A stretch of DNA of 64,000 bases from an uncultured Dorea sp. (GCA_948602995.1 CAPEBR010000003.1:127494-191493), one strand, 5' to 3'; shown: positions 50,428-59,169, counted from the stretch's first letter. Notes: a model not told the origin generated them from the sequence alone. Translations and numbers: made by a program.

Positions 50428-51108
50428 ATGGACAGACCTATTACAACATTATTTATGCTAATGTCTGTTGATGGTAAAATCAGCACCGGAGCATCAGATC
50501 ATTTAGACGTGGATAAGGATTTTCCTAAAATTACAGGAGTGAAAGAAGGATTACACCAATATTATGAAATAGAGCAGACGACAGATTTATGGTCGCTTAA
50601 TTCCGGAAGAGTGCAGGCCAAAATCGGTATAAACACAGCAGACATGCCAAATAAAACGCCCGTCTCTTTTATTGTAATTGATAATAAACATTTAAAAGAA
50701 CATGGGGTACGTTACTTTTGCGCTTTATCAAAACAATTTGTGCTGGTTACATCTAATGATAAACATCCGGCATTTGAAATAGAAGAAGATAATCTCCATA
50801 TCATATATCAAAATGAACTATCGTTGAAAGATGTTCTTGCTAAACTCAAGTCACAATATAGTTGTGAGAGAATAACGATACAAACTGGTGGTACATTAAA
50901 CGAACTGTTTCTCCGTGAAAAGCTGATAGATTATCTTGATATTGTTGTAGCACCTGTATTAGTTGGCGGTAAAGATACATCCACTTTAATCGATGGGAAA
51001 TCTTTAGTGTCAGAAAGCGAATTATCAAGACTAGGTGTGTTGAAATTGCAGGAATGTGTAGTTTTGGAAAACTCATATCTTAGATTACGTTATAGGGTAA
51101 TTTACTGA
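50428..51108 (+). CDS. RibD C-terminal/dihydrofolate reductase-fold protein
   Basis: A 226-aa NADPH-type reductase related to the RibD C-terminal domain and bacterial dihydrofolate reductase-like proteins. ATG 50428 follows TTGGAGGG; the frame extends upstream through the repeat but that part is palindrome sequence. Visible: TTLFMLMSVDGKISTG at the N-terminus (residues 5-20), TIQTGGTLNELFLREKLIDYL (about 150-170, given by position) and VAPVLVGGKDTSTL, the substrate/cofactor frame of the fold. No riboflavin genes adjoin it. AT-rich relative to the housekeeping genes around it. Exact substrate unknown. Confidence 0.75.
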   Translation: MDRPITTLFMLMSVDGKISTGASDHLDVDKDFPKITGVKEGLHQYYEIEQTTDLWSLNSGRVQAKIGINTADMPNKTPVSFIVIDNKHLKEHGVRYFCALSKQFVLVTSNDKHPAFEIEEDNLHIIYQNELSLKDVLAKLKSQYSCERITIQTGGTLNELFLREKLIDYLDIVVAPVLVGGKDTSTLIDGKSLVSESELSRLGVLKLQECVVLENSYLRLRYRVIY

Positions 51109-51237
51109 CGGTTTTTTGGCTTTCTGATGCCGTCTGCAGGAAATATGATGAAGCCCAAACCTATCATGATGGGAAATATGGAAGCTTCTTGATCTGTTAT
51201 TTCATGTTATAATCTTAACTGGAAGGGATGTGATGAT

Positions 51238-51795
51238 ATGGGCCTGTCAGAATTTGAACGAAAAAAAGATGAAAAGATGGATGGCGTGATTTATGATATG
51301 TCGCCTTCACCGGGATATCAGCATGGGATTATAAACAATAACATAAATACAATTTTAAAAATTGGTTTAAAAAACAGTTTGTGTCTTGTATTTATGGAAA
51401 ACTTGGATTTTAAATATCACCTAGAGGTAAATGATGATTATTTGTGTCCTGATATTATGGTAATCTGTGACCGTAAGCATTTAAAAGGAGGTTTCTATAG
51501 CGGAGTACCTAAATTTATCGTGGAAACATTGAGCCCTTCAACGGCTAAGAGGGATAGAGCTGAAAAGAAGGGTATTTATGAAAAAGTGGGAGTGGAAGAG
51601 TACTGGATTGTTTCACCGCAGGGGAAATCGGTGGAAATATATTATCTGCAAGATGGGAAGTATATTCTGGAAGAGAATTATATTCTAGTAGAAGATAAAG
51701 AAGATGAGCACTATAATGCAGAGACAATAATTAGTTTACGGGCGTTTCCGCATATTACGATGGAATTAAGAGATATATTTGAAAAAGTGGATTAG
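51238..51795 (+). CDS. Uma2-family (DUF820) putative endonuclease
   Basis: A 185-aa protein with the PD-(D/E)XK fold of the Uma2/DUF820 family. Visible in order: the N-terminal DGVIYDMSPSPGYQHG, LCPDIMVICDR (the Asp of the PD motif, about residues 80-90), KFIVETLSPSTAKRDRAEKKGIYE (the E-x-LSPST signature with catalytic Glu and downstream Lys/Arg), and GVEEYWIVSP. The family is abundant in cyanobacteria and scattered in Firmicutes; its biological role is unsettled. AT-rich, located between repeat copies; no partner toxin or antitoxin adjoins it. Confidence 0.8.
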   Translation: MGLSEFERKKDEKMDGVIYDMSPSPGYQHGIINNNINTILKIGLKNSLCLVFMENLDFKYHLEVNDDYLCPDIMVICDRKHLKGGFYSGVPKFIVETLSPSTAKRDRAEKKGIYEKVGVEEYWIVSPQGKSVEIYYLQDGKYILEENYILVEDKEDEHYNAETIISLRAFPHITMELRDIFEKVD

Positions 51796-51875
51796 ATGCT
51801 ATGTGATGGCGGGGAGGTATCTTGCGTCCGGGCGTATTCAGGGAGATTTCCGGACTAACTGTCCGCTCATAGTTA

Positions 51876-52009
51876 GTTACTGTTCACTCCGTGACCAGTA
51901 ACATTCGCAAATCCATCTGAAATTCGCTCCGCGAATGGAATTTGCTCACTCTTGAATCACTTTCTTACGGTCTGTGCAGTAAATGCACAGACCTGTGTGA
52001 ACAGTAACC
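51876..52009 (+). repeat. Family B structured element, most complete copy B3
   Basis: A 134-bp unit with perfect 12-bp terminal inverted repeats, GTTACTGTTCAC at 51876-51887 and GTGAACAGTAAC at 51998-52009. Inside: stem gamma (GTTACTG/CAGTAAC), stem alpha (GCAAATCC/GGAATTTGC with inner ATTCGC-TCC-GCGAAT), linker TGAATCACTTTCTTACGG and stem beta GGTCTGTGCA/TGCACAGACC around GTAAA. The rest of 51796-52193 has a shorter repeat remnant (ATGATTCGGGAGTG near 52126-52139) and the glyS promoter, but no gene. Confidence 0.88.
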
Positions 52010-52046
52010 ATAGTTACATAATACTCCTGTGATTCAACATTGAGGC

Positions 52047-52075
52047 TTGCAAATAAGGGAAACGCAAGGTATAAT
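52047..52075 (+). promoter_or_regulatory. Promoter of glyS
   Basis: TTGCAA at 52047-52052 and TATAAT at 52070-52075 with a 17-bp spacer. TATAATAGCTG recurs at 52144-52154, nearer the gene. The 120-nt leader shows no T-box specifier stem or the conserved T-box sequence. Confidence 0.6.
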
Positions 52076-52193
52076 AGCTGTAACTTTCCTGTATCCTGTG
52101 CATCTGATGCGCAGAATGCGGGAATATGATTCGGGAGTGTAATATAATAGCTGCTGGTCATAAACATTACAGAAAAAGGAGTGTAAGAGGAAT

Positions 52194-53585
52194 ATGGTAG
52201 AGAAGACAATGGATAAGATTGTAGCACTGGCGAAGTCAAGAGGATTCGTATATCCAGGCTCCGAGATTTACGGCGGTCTTGCCAATACATGGGATTACGG
52301 CAACCTCGGAGTGGAGCTTAAGAACAATGTTAAGAAAGCATGGTGGCAGAAGTTCGTACAGGAATCCCCCCACAATGTCGGTGTAGACTGTGCAATTCTC
52401 ATGAATCCGCAGACATGGGTGGCAAGCGGCCATCTCGGCGGATTCAGCGACCCGCTTATGGACTGTAAGGAATGTCATGAGCGTTTCCGTGCAGATAAAA
52501 TGATTGAAGATTACGCAAAAGAGAATGGGCTTGACATCGGCGACACCATTGATGGATGGAGTCATGAGAAGATGCAGGATTACATTGCAGAGCATGAGAT
52601 TCCGTGTCCGACCTGCGGAAAGCACAACTTTACAGAGATCCGTGAGTTTAACCTTATGTTCAAGACCTTTCAGGGCGTTACAGAGGATGCGAAGAGCATC
52701 GTATATCTGCGTCCTGAGACGGCACAGGGTATTTTTGTAAACTTTAAGAATGTACAGCGCACTTCCAGAAAGAAGATTCCGTTTGGTATCTGCCAGATCG
52801 GCAAGTCCTTCCGGAACGAGATTACGCCGGGCAACTTCACCTTCCGTACAAGGGAGTTCGAGCAGATGGAGTTAGAGTTCTTCTGCGAGCCGGATACAGA
52901 CCTTGAGTGGTTCGCATACTGGAAGCAGTTCTGCCTTGACTGGTTAAAGGCACTGGGTCTTAAAGAGGAAGAGGTCCGCTATCGTGACCATACGCCGGAG
53001 GAGCTGAGCCATTACAGCAAGGCAACAACAGATGTGGAATTCCTGTTCCCGTTTGGATGGGGCGAGCTGTGGGGAATTGCGGACAGAACCGACTTTGACC
53101 TTACACAGCATCAGAATGTATCCAAGCAGGATATGAGCTACTTTGATGATGAGAAGAAGACAAAGTATGTTCCATATGTAATCGAGCCGTCACTGGGCGC
53201 TGACCGTATGGTGCTTGCATTCCTGTGCAGCGCTTACGACGAGGAGGAGCTGGAAGGCGGGGACGTAAGAACCGTGCTTCATTTCCACCCGGCGCTGGCT
53301 CCGGTGAAGATCGGGGTGCTTCCGCTTTCCAAGAAGCTGAATGAGGGTGCTGAGAAGGTATACGCACAGCTCTCTAAGAAATTTAACTGTGAGTATGACG
53401 AGCGCGGGAATATCGGCAAGCGTTACCGCCGTCAGGATGAGATCGGTACGCCGTTCTGTGTAACATACGATTTCGATTCTGAGGAAGACGGTGCAGTGAC
53501 CGTCCGCGACCGTGACACGATGGAGCAGGAGAGAGTGAAGATCGAAGATCTGAATGCATATTTCGAGAAGAAGTTTGAGTGGTAG
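52194..53585 (+). CDS. glyS: Glycyl-tRNA synthetase (alpha2 type)
   Basis: Single-chain class II enzyme charging tRNA-Gly; 463 aa fits the eukaryote/archaea-like homodimeric GlyRS used by many Firmicutes. Class II motif 2 (FRNEITPGNFTFRTREFEQMELEFFC, about 203-228, given by position) and motif 3 (EPSLGADRMVLAFL, near residues 330-343) are clear, as are zinc-type CPTCGK and DCKECHERF cysteines in the insertion. C-terminal anticodon-binding domain from about 365. ATG 52194 follows AAGAGG. The upstream tdh/kbl theme (glycine) is downstream in the same direction but has its own promoter. Confidence 0.95.
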   Translation: MVEKTMDKIVALAKSRGFVYPGSEIYGGLANTWDYGNLGVELKNNVKKAWWQKFVQESPHNVGVDCAILMNPQTWVASGHLGGFSDPLMDCKECHERFRADKMIEDYAKENGLDIGDTIDGWSHEKMQDYIAEHEIPCPTCGKHNFTEIREFNLMFKTFQGVTEDAKSIVYLRPETAQGIFVNFKNVQRTSRKKIPFGICQIGKSFRNEITPGNFTFRTREFEQMELEFFCEPDTDLEWFAYWKQFCLDWLKALGLKEEEVRYRDHTPEELSHYSKATTDVEFLFPFGWGELWGIADRTDFDLTQHQNVSKQDMSYFDDEKKTKYVPYVIEPSLGADRMVLAFLCSAYDEEELEGGDVRTVLHFHPALAPVKIGVLPLSKKLNEGAEKVYAQLSKKFNCEYDERGNIGKRYRRQDEIGTPFCVTYDFDSEEDGAVTVRDRDTMEQERVKIEDLNAYFEKKFEW

Positions 53586-53618
53586 TATGATCTGGACAGC
53601 TGCGAGGATGGATCAGAG

Positions 53619-53655
53619 ATGAGGAGAAGACCAGTGGTTTTCTCCTCATTTTTTA
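53619..53655 (+). terminator. Terminator of glyS
   Basis: A 14-bp stem ATGAGGAGAAGACC / GGTTTTCTCCTCAT with one wobble and a 3-nt loop, followed by TTTTTT. Confidence 0.92.
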
Positions 53656-53688
53656 TGATAAAGTCAGAAATTTAATGAGAACCCCCCA

Positions 53689-53717
53689 TTGTATCCGCGT
53701 TAGTAAAATGTTACAAT
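53689..53717 (+). promoter_or_regulatory. Promoter of tdh-kbl
   Basis: TTGTAT at 53689-53694 and TACAAT at 53712-53717 with a 17-bp spacer, about 60 nt ahead of the TTG start. Confidence 0.55.
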
Positions 53718-53776
53718 AGTTGTGTCACGGTAAATTTTTTTATCTGAAAAACATTTATATATGGGAGGTTTTAAAA

Positions 53777-54838
53777 TTGAGTGCAGCAAATGATGGATTA
53801 ATGTGGGCGCTTGTGAAGGAGAAGCCCGAGGAAGGACTGTGGATGAAGCGTGTGCCGGTGCCGGGAGTGGGGCCGAATGATGTGAAGATTAAGATTCACA
53901 AGACCGCCATCTGCGGTACGGATGTGCATATTTACCAGTGGAATGACTGGGCACAGCATACAATTCCGGCTGGACTGACCGCAGGTCATGAGTATGTTGG
54001 GGAAGTCGTGGAAAAGGGGGAAGGAGTACGTGGCTTTCAGATTGGGGATCTGGTGTCAGGGGAAGGACACATCACGTGCGGAAAATGCCGTAACTGCCTG
54101 GAGGGGCACAAGGAGAACTGTAAGGATGCAAAGGGCGTAGGCGTTAACAGGAACGGCGCATTTGCAGAGTATCTTGTGATACCGTCCTGTAATGTATGGC
54201 CATGCAATCCGGCGATTCCAGAGGAGATGTATGCCATCTTTGATCCTTTTGGAAATGCTACACACACAGCACTGTCTTTTGAGATGCTGGGAGAGGATGT
54301 GCTCGTGGCAGGAGCGGGTCCTATCGGATGTATGGCAGCAGCCATTGCAAAGTTCTCAGGGGCGAGACATGTCGTTGTCACGGATATGAATCCATACCGT
54401 CTTGAACTTGCAGAAAAGCTTGGCGCAACGAGAACCGTGAATTTAAAGGAAGAGAAGCTTGAAGAGGTCATGAAGGATATCGGCATGACGGAAGGGTTTG
54501 ATGTCGGCCTGGAGATGTCCGGATCGCAGGCAGGGCTGCATCAGATGATCCATAATATGAAGCATGGAGGGAATATCGCCCTGCTGGGTCTGCAGAGAAC
54601 GGACGCGGTCGTAGATCTTGAGACCGTGATTTTTAACGGGCTGAATATCCGGGGAATCTATGGAAGAAAGGTGTGGGATACCTGGTACAAGATGTCTACC
54701 ATGGTTCAGGCGGGATTAGACATCTCTCCGATTATCACGCATCATTTTGACATCAAAGATTACGAAAAGGGCTTTGAGGCAATGATTTCAGGAAAGTCAG
54801 GAAAGGTAATTCTGGACTGGGCTCATGTGAACGATTAG
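53777..54838 (+). CDS. tdh: L-threonine 3-dehydrogenase (zinc-dependent)
   Basis: Oxidises threonine to 2-amino-3-ketobutyrate with NAD+. 353 aa from TTG 53777, 9 nt after GGGAGG; no ATG of suitable position exists and the longer frame from 53720 covers the promoter region. Medium-chain dehydrogenase features: CGTDVHIYQWNDWAQ with the catalytic-zinc Cys (about 41-55), GHEYVGEVVE, structural-zinc CGKCRNC plus a fourth Cys (about 97-110), and the NAD-binding VLVAGAGPIGCMAA (about 175-188). Followed 70 nt later by kbl, which completes conversion to glycine and acetyl-CoA. Confidence 0.93.
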   Translation: MSAANDGLMWALVKEKPEEGLWMKRVPVPGVGPNDVKIKIHKTAICGTDVHIYQWNDWAQHTIPAGLTAGHEYVGEVVEKGEGVRGFQIGDLVSGEGHITCGKCRNCLEGHKENCKDAKGVGVNRNGAFAEYLVIPSCNVWPCNPAIPEEMYAIFDPFGNATHTALSFEMLGEDVLVAGAGPIGCMAAAIAKFSGARHVVVTDMNPYRLELAEKLGATRTVNLKEEKLEEVMKDIGMTEGFDVGLEMSGSQAGLHQMIHNMKHGGNIALLGLQRTDAVVDLETVIFNGLNIRGIYGRKVWDTWYKMSTMVQAGLDISPIITHHFDIKDYEKGFEAMISGKSGKVILDWAHVND

Positions 54839-54908
54839 TACATTATTGCATGAATCAGGGAACAGAATAGTTACAGGAACAGTTAATTAAGAAAGAGAGA
54901 AGAAAAAG

Positions 54909-56102
54909 ATGGCAAGAAAAGATGATATTTTAAATATTTATACAAAAGAAGTGGAAGGAATCAGGGAGGCAGGTCTTTTTAAGGGCGAAGCACCTTTCAT
55001 ATCTCCCCAGGGAGCAAGGGTGAAGATGGAGGATGGAAGAGAGCTTCTGTGCATGTGTGCAAACAATTACCTTGGCCTTGGTGACAGTCCCCGTCTGATT
55101 GAGGCTGCGAAGAGGACCTATGATGAGAAGGGCTACGGCGTTGCTTCCGTACGTTTCATCTGTGGTACGCAGGATATACATAAAAGGCTAGAAAAGAAGA
55201 TCTCAGACTTTCTGGGAACGGATGACACTATTCTCTACTCTTCCTGCTTTGATGCCAACGGAGGTCTGTTTGAGACGATTCTGACAGCTGAGGATGCGGT
55301 GATCAGTGACGAACTGAACCATGCCTCTATTATCGACGGGGTGAGACTGTGCAAGGCAAAGCGTTTCCGCTATAAGAATAACAACATGGAGGATCTGGAA
55401 GCAAAGCTTAAGGAGGCAGATGAAGCAGGGGCTCGTATTAAGCTGATTGCCACTGACGGCGTATTTTCCATGGATGGCATTATCTGTAACCTGAAAGGGG
55501 TGTGCGACCTTGCAGATCAGTACAATGCCCTTGTAATGGTTGACGACAGCCATGCAGTGGGATTTGTGGGAAAGACAGGACGCGGCACGCCGGAGTACTG
55601 CGGCGTCCAGGGCCGCGTGGATATTATCACGGGAACACTGGGAAAAGCCCTTGGAGGGGCGTCAGGCGGATACACCTCCGGACGCAGGGAGATCATTGAC
55701 CTTCTGCGGCAGAGAAGCCGCCCGTACTTATTCTCCAATTCCCTTGCACCGGCGATTGCAGGAGCAAGCATCGAATTATTTGATATGCTGGATGAGAGCA
55801 CCGAGCTTCGCGACCACCTGGAGGACGTGACCGCATATTACCGGAAGGAGCTGGAGGATAATGGCTTTGACATTATTCCGGGAACTCATCCTTGTGTGCC
55901 GGTCATGCTGTATGATGAAAAGACGGCAGCAGAATTTGCAAAGCGGATGATGGAAAAGGGCGTGTATGTAGTAGCCTTCTCCTACCCGGTCGTACCGAAG
56001 GGAAAAGCAAGGATCCGTACACAGGTATGCGCCGGTCATACAAAGGAAGACATAGACTTTATCGTAAAATGCTTTAAGGAAGTCAGGGAAGAAATGAAGT
56101 AA
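54909..56102 (+). CDS. kbl: Glycine C-acetyltransferase (2-amino-3-ketobutyrate CoA ligase)
   Basis: PLP enzyme of the alpha-oxoamine synthase family that cleaves 2-amino-3-ketobutyrate with CoA to glycine and acetyl-CoA. 397 aa, the size of Escherichia coli KBL. Visible: CANNYLGLG (about 50-58), DELNHASIIDG (substrate loop), DDSHAVGFVG (ring-contacting Asp) and TGTLGKALGGASGGY with the Schiff-base lysine K246. Forms a threonine-catabolic operon with tdh. The stop is followed closely by nested repeats rather than by another gene. Confidence 0.95.
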   Translation: MARKDDILNIYTKEVEGIREAGLFKGEAPFISPQGARVKMEDGRELLCMCANNYLGLGDSPRLIEAAKRTYDEKGYGVASVRFICGTQDIHKRLEKKISDFLGTDDTILYSSCFDANGGLFETILTAEDAVISDELNHASIIDGVRLCKAKRFRYKNNNMEDLEAKLKEADEAGARIKLIATDGVFSMDGIICNLKGVCDLADQYNALVMVDDSHAVGFVGKTGRGTPEYCGVQGRVDIITGTLGKALGGASGGYTSGRREIIDLLRQRSRPYLFSNSLAPAIAGASIELFDMLDESTELRDHLEDVTAYYRKELEDNGFDIIPGTHPCVPVMLYDEKTAAEFAKRMMEKGVYVVAFSYPVVPKGKARIRTQVCAGHTKEDIDFIVKCFKEVREEMK

Positions 56103-56117
56103 AACAGTCGGGGACGG

Positions 56118-56188
56118 GTTATTGTTCACACAGGACTTTGCATTTACTGCAAAGTCCGTAAGAAAATGATTCGGGAGTGAACAGTAAC
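56118..56188 (-). repeat. Family B element, short copy B5
   Basis: A 71-bp unit with terminal repeats GTTATTGTTCAC and GTGAACAGTAAC (one mismatch) enclosing stem beta GGACTTTGCA/TGCAAAGTCC and the linker, in reverse orientation; stems alpha and gamma are absent. It is flanked directly by GGGGACGGG on the left and GGGGACGGGG on the right, so it appears inserted within or next to family A sequence. Confidence 0.8.
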
Positions 56189-56222
56189 GGGGACGGGGTA
56201 AAATTAATTTTACCCCGTCCCC
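56189..56222. repeat. Family A palindrome variant A6
   Basis: GGGGACGGGG - TAAAATTAATTTTA - CCCCGTCCCC. The centre differs from other copies but the whole 34 bp remains a perfect palindrome. Downstream lies the M18 aminopeptidase promoter region. Confidence 0.9.
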
Positions 56223-56287
56223 AAAAGAAAAAATATATGATATACTATATAGCTGAGATTATATAAAGAAAGGGGAATCATTGTAAG

Positions 56288-57685
56288 ATGGAACTGAAAA
56301 ATGTTTGGAGCTCTTATGCTAAAGAGGAGCTTCAGGAGCTTGAGAAAGTAAATGATCTGTACAAATCCTGCCTGGACCAGGGTAAGACGGAGCGTGAATG
56401 TGTCAGTCTTACGGTTCAGATGGCGAAGGAGAGAGGCTACAGGGATTTAAAAGAGGTTACACAGTCTGGCGGATCCCTGAAGTCTGGTGATAAGGTGTAT
56501 GCAGTATGCATGGATAAGATGGTTGCACTTTTCCATATCGGAAATGAGCCGCTTGAGAATGGTATGAATATTTTGGGGGCTCATATTGATTCGCCGCGCA
56601 TTGATGTTAAGCAGAACCCGCTCTATGAAAATGAGGAGTTTGCATATTTTGATACACATTACTACGGCGGCATTAAGAAATATCAGTGGGTTGCAATCCC
56701 CCTTGCGTTACACGGCGTGATTGTCAAAAAGGACGGTACGGTTGTGCAGGTGAATATCGGAGAGAAAGAGGAGGATCCGGTATTTGTCATCACAGATCTG
56801 CTGGTGCACCTTGCGGCAGATCAGATGGAGAAAAAGGCCAAAGAGGTTATTGAAGGCGAGAAGCTTGATCTGCTGATCGGAAGCCGTCCGATTGAAAAGG
56901 ATCCGGCTCTTGATAAGGAGGAGAAGGATGCCGTAAAGAAAAATGTCATGGCGATCTTAAAGAAGCACTATGACATTGAGGAAGAGGATTTTATATCTGC
57001 AGAGCTGGAGATTGTTCCGGCAGGGAAGGCAAGGGATCTTGGAATCGACAGAAGCATGATTCTTGGATACGGCCAGGATGACAGAGTATGTGCTTTTACC
57101 TCTCTTTTTGCTATTCTGGATGTAGAGGATGTAAAGAGGACTGCCTGCTGTATTTTAGTAGATAAGGAAGAGATCGGAAGCGTTGGTGCTACTGGTATGC
57201 ATTCCAGGTTTTTTGAAAATACGGTGGCAGAGCTTGTGGCCCTGTCAGGAAGCGAATCAGAGCTTAAGATCAGAAGAGCGCTTCAGAATTCAAAAATGCT
57301 TTCTTCTGATGTAAGCGCCGGATTCGATCCGATGTTTGCAGAATGCTTCGAGAAGAGAAGCTCTTCTTTCTTCTCAAAAGGGCTGGTATTTAACAAATTT
57401 ACCGGAAGCCGGGGAAAGAGTGGGTCGAATGATGCCAATGCGGAATTCCTGGCGCAGATCCGGAGGGTTATGGATGAAGGGAATGTTGCTTACCAGTTTG
57501 CAGAGCTGGGCAAGGTGGATGTAGGCGGAGGCGGAACGATCGCTTATATCATGGCAAATTATGGAATGGAGGTTGTGGACAGCGGAGTCTCAATCCTGTC
57601 TATGCATGCGCCCTGGGAGGCATCAAGCAAAGCGGATGTGTATGAGGCCTATAAAGGATATAAGCTCTTTTTGAAAAAAATGTAG
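56288..57685 (+). CDS. M18-family aspartyl-type aminopeptidase
   Basis: Zinc aminopeptidase of the M18 family (465 aa), expected to remove N-terminal acidic or neutral residues in the cytosol as a dodecamer. Visible: GAHIDSPRIDVKQNPLYE near 95-112 with the first metal-ligand His and Asp (HxDSPR), DDRVCAF for the second Asp, CILVDKEEIGSVGATGMHS with the catalytic Glu pair (about 289-307), and the final SMHAPWEASSKADVY with the last His ligand. ATG 56288 lies after AAAGGGGAATC. The third peptidase in the window beside M29 and M16C. Confidence 0.92.
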   Translation: MELKNVWSSYAKEELQELEKVNDLYKSCLDQGKTERECVSLTVQMAKERGYRDLKEVTQSGGSLKSGDKVYAVCMDKMVALFHIGNEPLENGMNILGAHIDSPRIDVKQNPLYENEEFAYFDTHYYGGIKKYQWVAIPLALHGVIVKKDGTVVQVNIGEKEEDPVFVITDLLVHLAADQMEKKAKEVIEGEKLDLLIGSRPIEKDPALDKEEKDAVKKNVMAILKKHYDIEEEDFISAELEIVPAGKARDLGIDRSMILGYGQDDRVCAFTSLFAILDVEDVKRTACCILVDKEEIGSVGATGMHSRFFENTVAELVALSGSESELKIRRALQNSKMLSSDVSAGFDPMFAECFEKRSSSFFSKGLVFNKFTGSRGKSGSNDANAEFLAQIRRVMDEGNVAYQFAELGKVDVGGGGTIAYIMANYGMEVVDSGVSILSMHAPWEASSKADVYEAYKGYKLFLKKM

Positions 57686-57761
57686 CGCGCGGCAAAACTT
57701 AAATCGCCCATAGTATCCATTTACCGGCAGTATCAGAGTCATGGAAAGGACGGTGAATAAG

Positions 57762-59069
57762 ATGAAGAAATGTGCAGAGATTGCAATTATCGGCCTTGGA
57801 AACAGGGGAAGGAATGTTTATGCGAAGGCAGCGAAGCTGTATCCGGATAAAATGAAGATTACTGCCGTGGCGGACACGGATCCGGAAAAGACTGCGTTGA
57901 TGGCAAAGGAGTATGACCTGTGTGAGGGAGCCTGTTTTGGGAGCGGCGAAAAGCTTCTTAAGCAGGAGAAGCTTGCAGATGCCGTCATTATCGCTACCCA
58001 GGACAGGCAGCATGTGGACCATGCGGTACTGGCGCTGGAAAAGGGATATCATGTCCTTTTGGAGAAACCTGTTTCACCGGAGCTTTCCGAATGCGTCAGG
58101 CTTGCAGAAACAGCCAGAAAATGCGGGCGCATGGTGATTGTTTGTCATGTGCTCAGGTATACGCCCATCTACCGGAAGGTGAAAGAGCTGTTAGATGGTG
58201 GAAGTATCGGTGATGTAGTTTCAATTACGGCCACAGAGAATGTAGGATGGTTCCACCAGGCTCACAGCTTCGTGCGGGGAAACTGGGCCAATTCAGAAAA
58301 GTCCAGTCCCATGATTCTGCAGAAATGCTGCCATGATATGGATCTCTATCCCTGGCTTGCAGACAAGACATGTGAATCGGTATCCTCATATGGGAGCATC
58401 TATCTGTTTAAACCAGAAAAAGCGCCAGAGGGCGCCGGGAAGCGCTGCCTTGACGGATGCAGGGCAAAGGAAGGATGTCCTTTTGATGCGGAGAGCATCT
58501 ACCTGGATAATAAGCTTACGGGATTCCGCAGAGGAAACCGCGGGTGGCCCCTGAATGTCCTTGTTCCGTCCGGGCCGACGGAGGAGAAGATTGTAGAGGC
58601 GCTTAAGGCAGGAAACTACGGAAGATGCGTGTATCATTGTGATAATAATGTGGTGGACCACCAGGTTGTGAACATGAACATGACAGACGGAACGACCATG
58701 AGTTTTACGATGTGTGCTTTCACGCCAGATGTTGCCAGATATGCCAGGTTCATGGGGACAGAGGGAGAGCTGATTGTCAACATGAATGTACAGGAGCCGG
58801 AAAAGTGCGGGCTTGTGGTACGCAGATTTGGTGCAGAGGTGAAGGAGGAGAGAATTGATGTCATGAGTCTTTCGGATGATTTTTCCGGCCACGGCGGGGG
58901 AGACCAGGTTCTGACAGAAGAATTCCTGGATCTGGTCCGGGGAGAGAAAAGAGAGAGTGCGTATATCACATCTCTTGACCGCTCTTTAGAGAGCCACTAT
59001 TGTGCACTGGCGGCGGAATACTCGAGGACGCACGGAGGTATTCCGGTAAAGATAAAAGAATTTGTATGA
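57762..59069 (+). CDS. Gfo/Idh/MocA-family oxidoreductase
   Basis: A 435-aa NAD(P)-dependent oxidoreductase from ATG 57762; 57741 is an alternative start but AAAGGACGG is better spaced for 57762. N-terminal Rossmann fold AIIGLGNRGRNVY (about 8-20), the family EKP motif in VLLEKPVSPEL (about 105-115), and a C-terminal alpha/beta domain with KCCHDMDLYPWLA (catalytic-type His/Asp). An inserted Cys-rich stretch (CLDGCRAKEGCPFDAE, near 232-247) is seen in a Lachnospiraceae subgroup and might bind a metal. Substrate, probably a sugar or cyclitol, is unknown. Confidence 0.85.
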   Translation: MKKCAEIAIIGLGNRGRNVYAKAAKLYPDKMKITAVADTDPEKTALMAKEYDLCEGACFGSGEKLLKQEKLADAVIIATQDRQHVDHAVLALEKGYHVLLEKPVSPELSECVRLAETARKCGRMVIVCHVLRYTPIYRKVKELLDGGSIGDVVSITATENVGWFHQAHSFVRGNWANSEKSSPMILQKCCHDMDLYPWLADKTCESVSSYGSIYLFKPEKAPEGAGKRCLDGCRAKEGCPFDAESIYLDNKLTGFRRGNRGWPLNVLVPSGPTEEKIVEALKAGNYGRCVYHCDNNVVDHQVVNMNMTDGTTMSFTMCAFTPDVARYARFMGTEGELIVNMNVQEPEKCGLVVRRFGAEVKEERIDVMSLSDDFSGHGGGDQVLTEEFLDLVRGEKRESAYITSLDRSLESHYCALAAEYSRTHGGIPVKIKEFV

Positions 59070-59169
59070 TGCAGGCGGCAAAAGGTCATGCATTTCGTGT
59101 CCGCATGAAAAAGCATGATCTCTCTACGGCTGCATCATTTGCATCAGGGATGCAGAAAGGGAAGTGCAG

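Noticed and set aside
52076..52193. Possible T-box leader before glyS
   Set aside because: No specifier stem, no conserved T-box sequence and no terminator/antiterminator pair could be found in the 120-nt leader.
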